DNA of 64,000 nt from the NCBI GenBank assembly GCA_019739225.1, contig JAHHDT010000003.1, positions 124,001-188,000 on the forward strand, in the 5' to 3' direction. Position numbers and translations under genes: made by a program. The notes beneath the pieces were generated by a model. It made no database searches. It was not told where the DNA came from and saw only the letters and a program-made list of their open reading frames with translations. Shown here one piece after another: positions 62,517 through 64,000 of this stretch. Every line of letters starts with the position of its first letter. Position 1 is the stretch's first letter. Origin of the DNA: Aquamicrobium sp. Its GTDB lineage: Bacteria > Pseudomonadota > Alphaproteobacteria > Rhizobiales > Rhizobiaceae.

Positions 62517-64000
62517 GTGCCACAGAGCCTTGCGCTCAGTGATCTGGTTGCTCCTTACTTCCTGAAGGGGCAGAACCTGAACGCCTTTCACGCGGCATTT
62601 TCCGTGCTGCGCGTGGTCGAGCATGAGACGGCGAGCGACGCTTTCGGCATCTCCATCCGCGGCCGCGCCGAGTTCCAGGGCCGGCTCAGCATTCCCGGTC
62701 CAAATGGCGCGCTATTCCAGTTCCGCAACGACGAGACCGATCCACCTTTCGACCCGGCGCAGCGCGACCCCGTCTTCGATCTGTCGGAGACGAGCATCGG
62801 CTTCGAGCTGCATGTGCCGCGTACCGCGTCCACGATCATTGCGGCGGGCGCGGCGCAACTTGCAGGCGACGCCAACTTTGCCGCCGCTCGCGCGGTTCTC
62901 GCCGACTGGGATCCGATCCCCCTCGACGCGCCGCCATCCGACTTTCCGGCCTCGGCCTTCACGCTGGACCTGATTGTCAACGCACCGACCTTCCGGCCCG
63001 GCGGACTGCGGCCGGCGCGAATGACTGACGATGGGCTTCTGGTTCCCGACACCAATTTCAGCGAAGTGGTGCTGAATCTCCCCAAACTCCGCTTTCGCCT
63101 TGCCCACGATCAGGGTGACGGCAGGCTGCGCTTCCTGCTTTTGTCGAGCGGTGTCGAGAGCCTCGACGACCCCACTGACATTGCCACATCCGAATTCATA
63201 TCCATGGTTCCACCCTATGCGTTCGTAAACGGGACCGACATCGGCATCGGGTTCCGTGGCGGGACGCTGGACCTGTCCACCGAAAGTACCCCTCCGGACG
63301 TATTGGAGCGGATCGGAGTCGGCGACGATTGGCAGGGCATCTACCTGCCGGAACTGCGCGTGTTTGTCTCCGGCGGCCGCAACGGTTTCGCGTATCAGTT
63401 TGGTGTGCGCGATTTTCTCTTCGGCTTCGGTCCAAATGGCGGCATTTCGGGCGACTTCGAGGGCAGGATTTTCAACCAGGGCAGCGGTGACCTGACGGTG
63501 GGCGCACGCTTCTTCGACACCTCCGGCCGGAGCTTTGGCCTCCTGGAGCGGGACGGCGCGACCGCCTCCGCCGTGGTGCCGCCGATCACCCGGATGGTCG
63601 TGGACGTTGAAGGTGGGCGCACGCCCTATGCCGTTTCAGTCTCTGTCGACGGTGCGGCGCCAGCAACCGGTCGGATCTTCGAGATCGATTTGTCGGCCAA
63701 TGCCACGGCCACAATCGCGATTGCCGTATCGGATGCCACGTCGGGCGCCCCGGACAGCGCCGCGCTGACGATCGCTGTGCGCAGGGGCGATCCACGCACC
63801 ATTGTCGTCACCCCTGGCACCGCCGCTGAACCAGCCAAGCCGGCGACGATCGCTGTTGCCGCGGGCGCGAACCCGCGCATCGTCATAAAGGAGCAGAATG
63901 ATCGCTTCGTCACGCTGACCACAGAGCCTCTTGAGCGCGACGTGCGATGGTCGCTTGACGGCGGCGCCGAAACAACACCGCGACCGAATTTCACAGTCGA
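62517..64000 (+). CDS. Unknown long protein, 3' end beyond the window
   Basis: An open frame from GTG 62517 runs to the window edge (at least 494 residues) without a stop. It begins VPQSLALSDLVAPYFLKGQN; GGAGAGG lies six bases upstream. No signal peptide or membrane span is seen. The composition is Asp/Gly/Phe rich with many predicted short beta strands (FGISIRGRAEFQGRLSIPG; GIGFRGGTLDLS), plus an Ala/Thr-rich segment near residues 380-450 that resembles an Ig-like or linker module. I recognise no family. The frame is clean and its codon use resembles that of neighbours, so it is a real gene. Confidence 0.75.
   Translation, partial: MPQSLALSDLVAPYFLKGQNLNAFHAAFSVLRVVEHETASDAFGISIRGRAEFQGRLSIPGPNGALFQFRNDETDPPFDPAQRDPVFDLSETSIGFELHVPRTASTIIAAGAAQLAGDANFAAARAVLADWDPIPLDAPPSDFPASAFTLDLIVNAPTFRPGGLRPARMTDDGLLVPDTNFSEVVLNLPKLRFRLAHDQGDGRLRFLLLSSGVESLDDPTDIATSEFISMVPPYAFVNGTDIGIGFRGGTLDLSTESTPPDVLERIGVGDDWQGIYLPELRVFVSGGRNGFAYQFGVRDFLFGFGPNGGISGDFEGRIFNQGSGDLTVGARFFDTSGRSFGLLERDGATASAVVPPITRMVVDVEGGRTPYAVSVSVDGAAPATGRIFEIDLSANATATIAIAVSDATSGAPDSAALTIAVRRGDPRTIVVTPGTAAEPAKPATIAVAAGANPRIVIKEQNDRFVTLTTEPLERDVRWSLDGGAETTPRPNFTV

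Overview
The window looks like a chromosomal segment of an alphaproteobacterium, most likely Hyphomicrobiales (Rhizobiales) and perhaps the Phyllobacteriaceae side of that order. The support is high G+C, a MucR/Ros regulator, a usg gene, a DUF982 gene, Rhizobiales-type small conserved proteins, a nap operon in the order EDABC, an NnrR-type Crp/Fnr regulator and a ROSE-like leader before hsp20. No rRNA, tRNA or CRISPR array was seen. The genus is inference.

Layout. 1-6.5 kb: a GNAT acetyltransferase, a LysR remnant and a minus-strand operon for thiolase, FadJ-like bifunctional protein and acetyl-CoA hydrolase/transferase. 7-9.3 kb: small conserved genes, cspA with its terminator, and a PNPOx-like protein. 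9.9-14 kb: nirK (copper nitrite reductase), nirV, two unknown ORFs and nnrS. 14-19.9 kb: accessory DNA with a CadC-like regulator, a lipocalin-like protein, decayed rnk and DUF1127 pieces, a degenerate Nudix protein and a PtsN-like IIA protein coupled to an unknown gene. 19.9-22.3 kb: alr-dadA on the minus strand. 22.6-31.1 kb: one tightly packed minus-strand array of truncated haemoglobin, a membrane protein, nsrR, ccoNOQP, two small or unknown membrane proteins, ccoI, ccoS and a 44-residue membrane protein. 31.2-34.6 kb: DUF1858, DUF6455, DUF6544, nnrR, pseudoazurin and DUF6522. 34.6-38.9 kb: napEDABC on the minus strand. 39.7-46.1 kb: heat-shock genes (groESL, two hsp20) and small conserved genes. 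47-58.6 kb: mucR, then an assimilatory nitrate cluster of nasT, nasS, leader, nitrate transporter, nirB, nirD, nitrate reductase and cysG. 58.6-62.2 kb: IS30-family and IS5/IS427-family elements, a shattered SLC13 permease gene, and a GSU2403-family nucleotidyltransferase gene split by the IS5-type element. 62.5 kb to the end: a long unknown protein running off the window.

How the genes fit. The core reads as a low-oxygen and nitrogen-oxide respiration island. Nap makes nitrite, NirK with pseudoazurin reduces it to NO, and NnrR, NnrS, NsrR and a truncated haemoglobin sense or blunt NO, while a cbb3 oxidase respires scarce oxygen. No NO reductase (norCB) or N2O reductase genes are present here. 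The separate nas cluster assimilates nitrate. Its leader combines a sigma-54 promoter, two ANTAR-type hairpins at the predicted RNA 5' end and an intrinsic terminator, which is what NasT antitermination needs.

The best candidates for new biology are the small coupled membrane genes in the cco array, the fused trHb-nsrR-cco arrangement, the degenerate Nudix gene coupled to a CxxC microprotein, the paired palindromes before the split nucleotidyltransferase gene, and the unidentified protein at the right edge.
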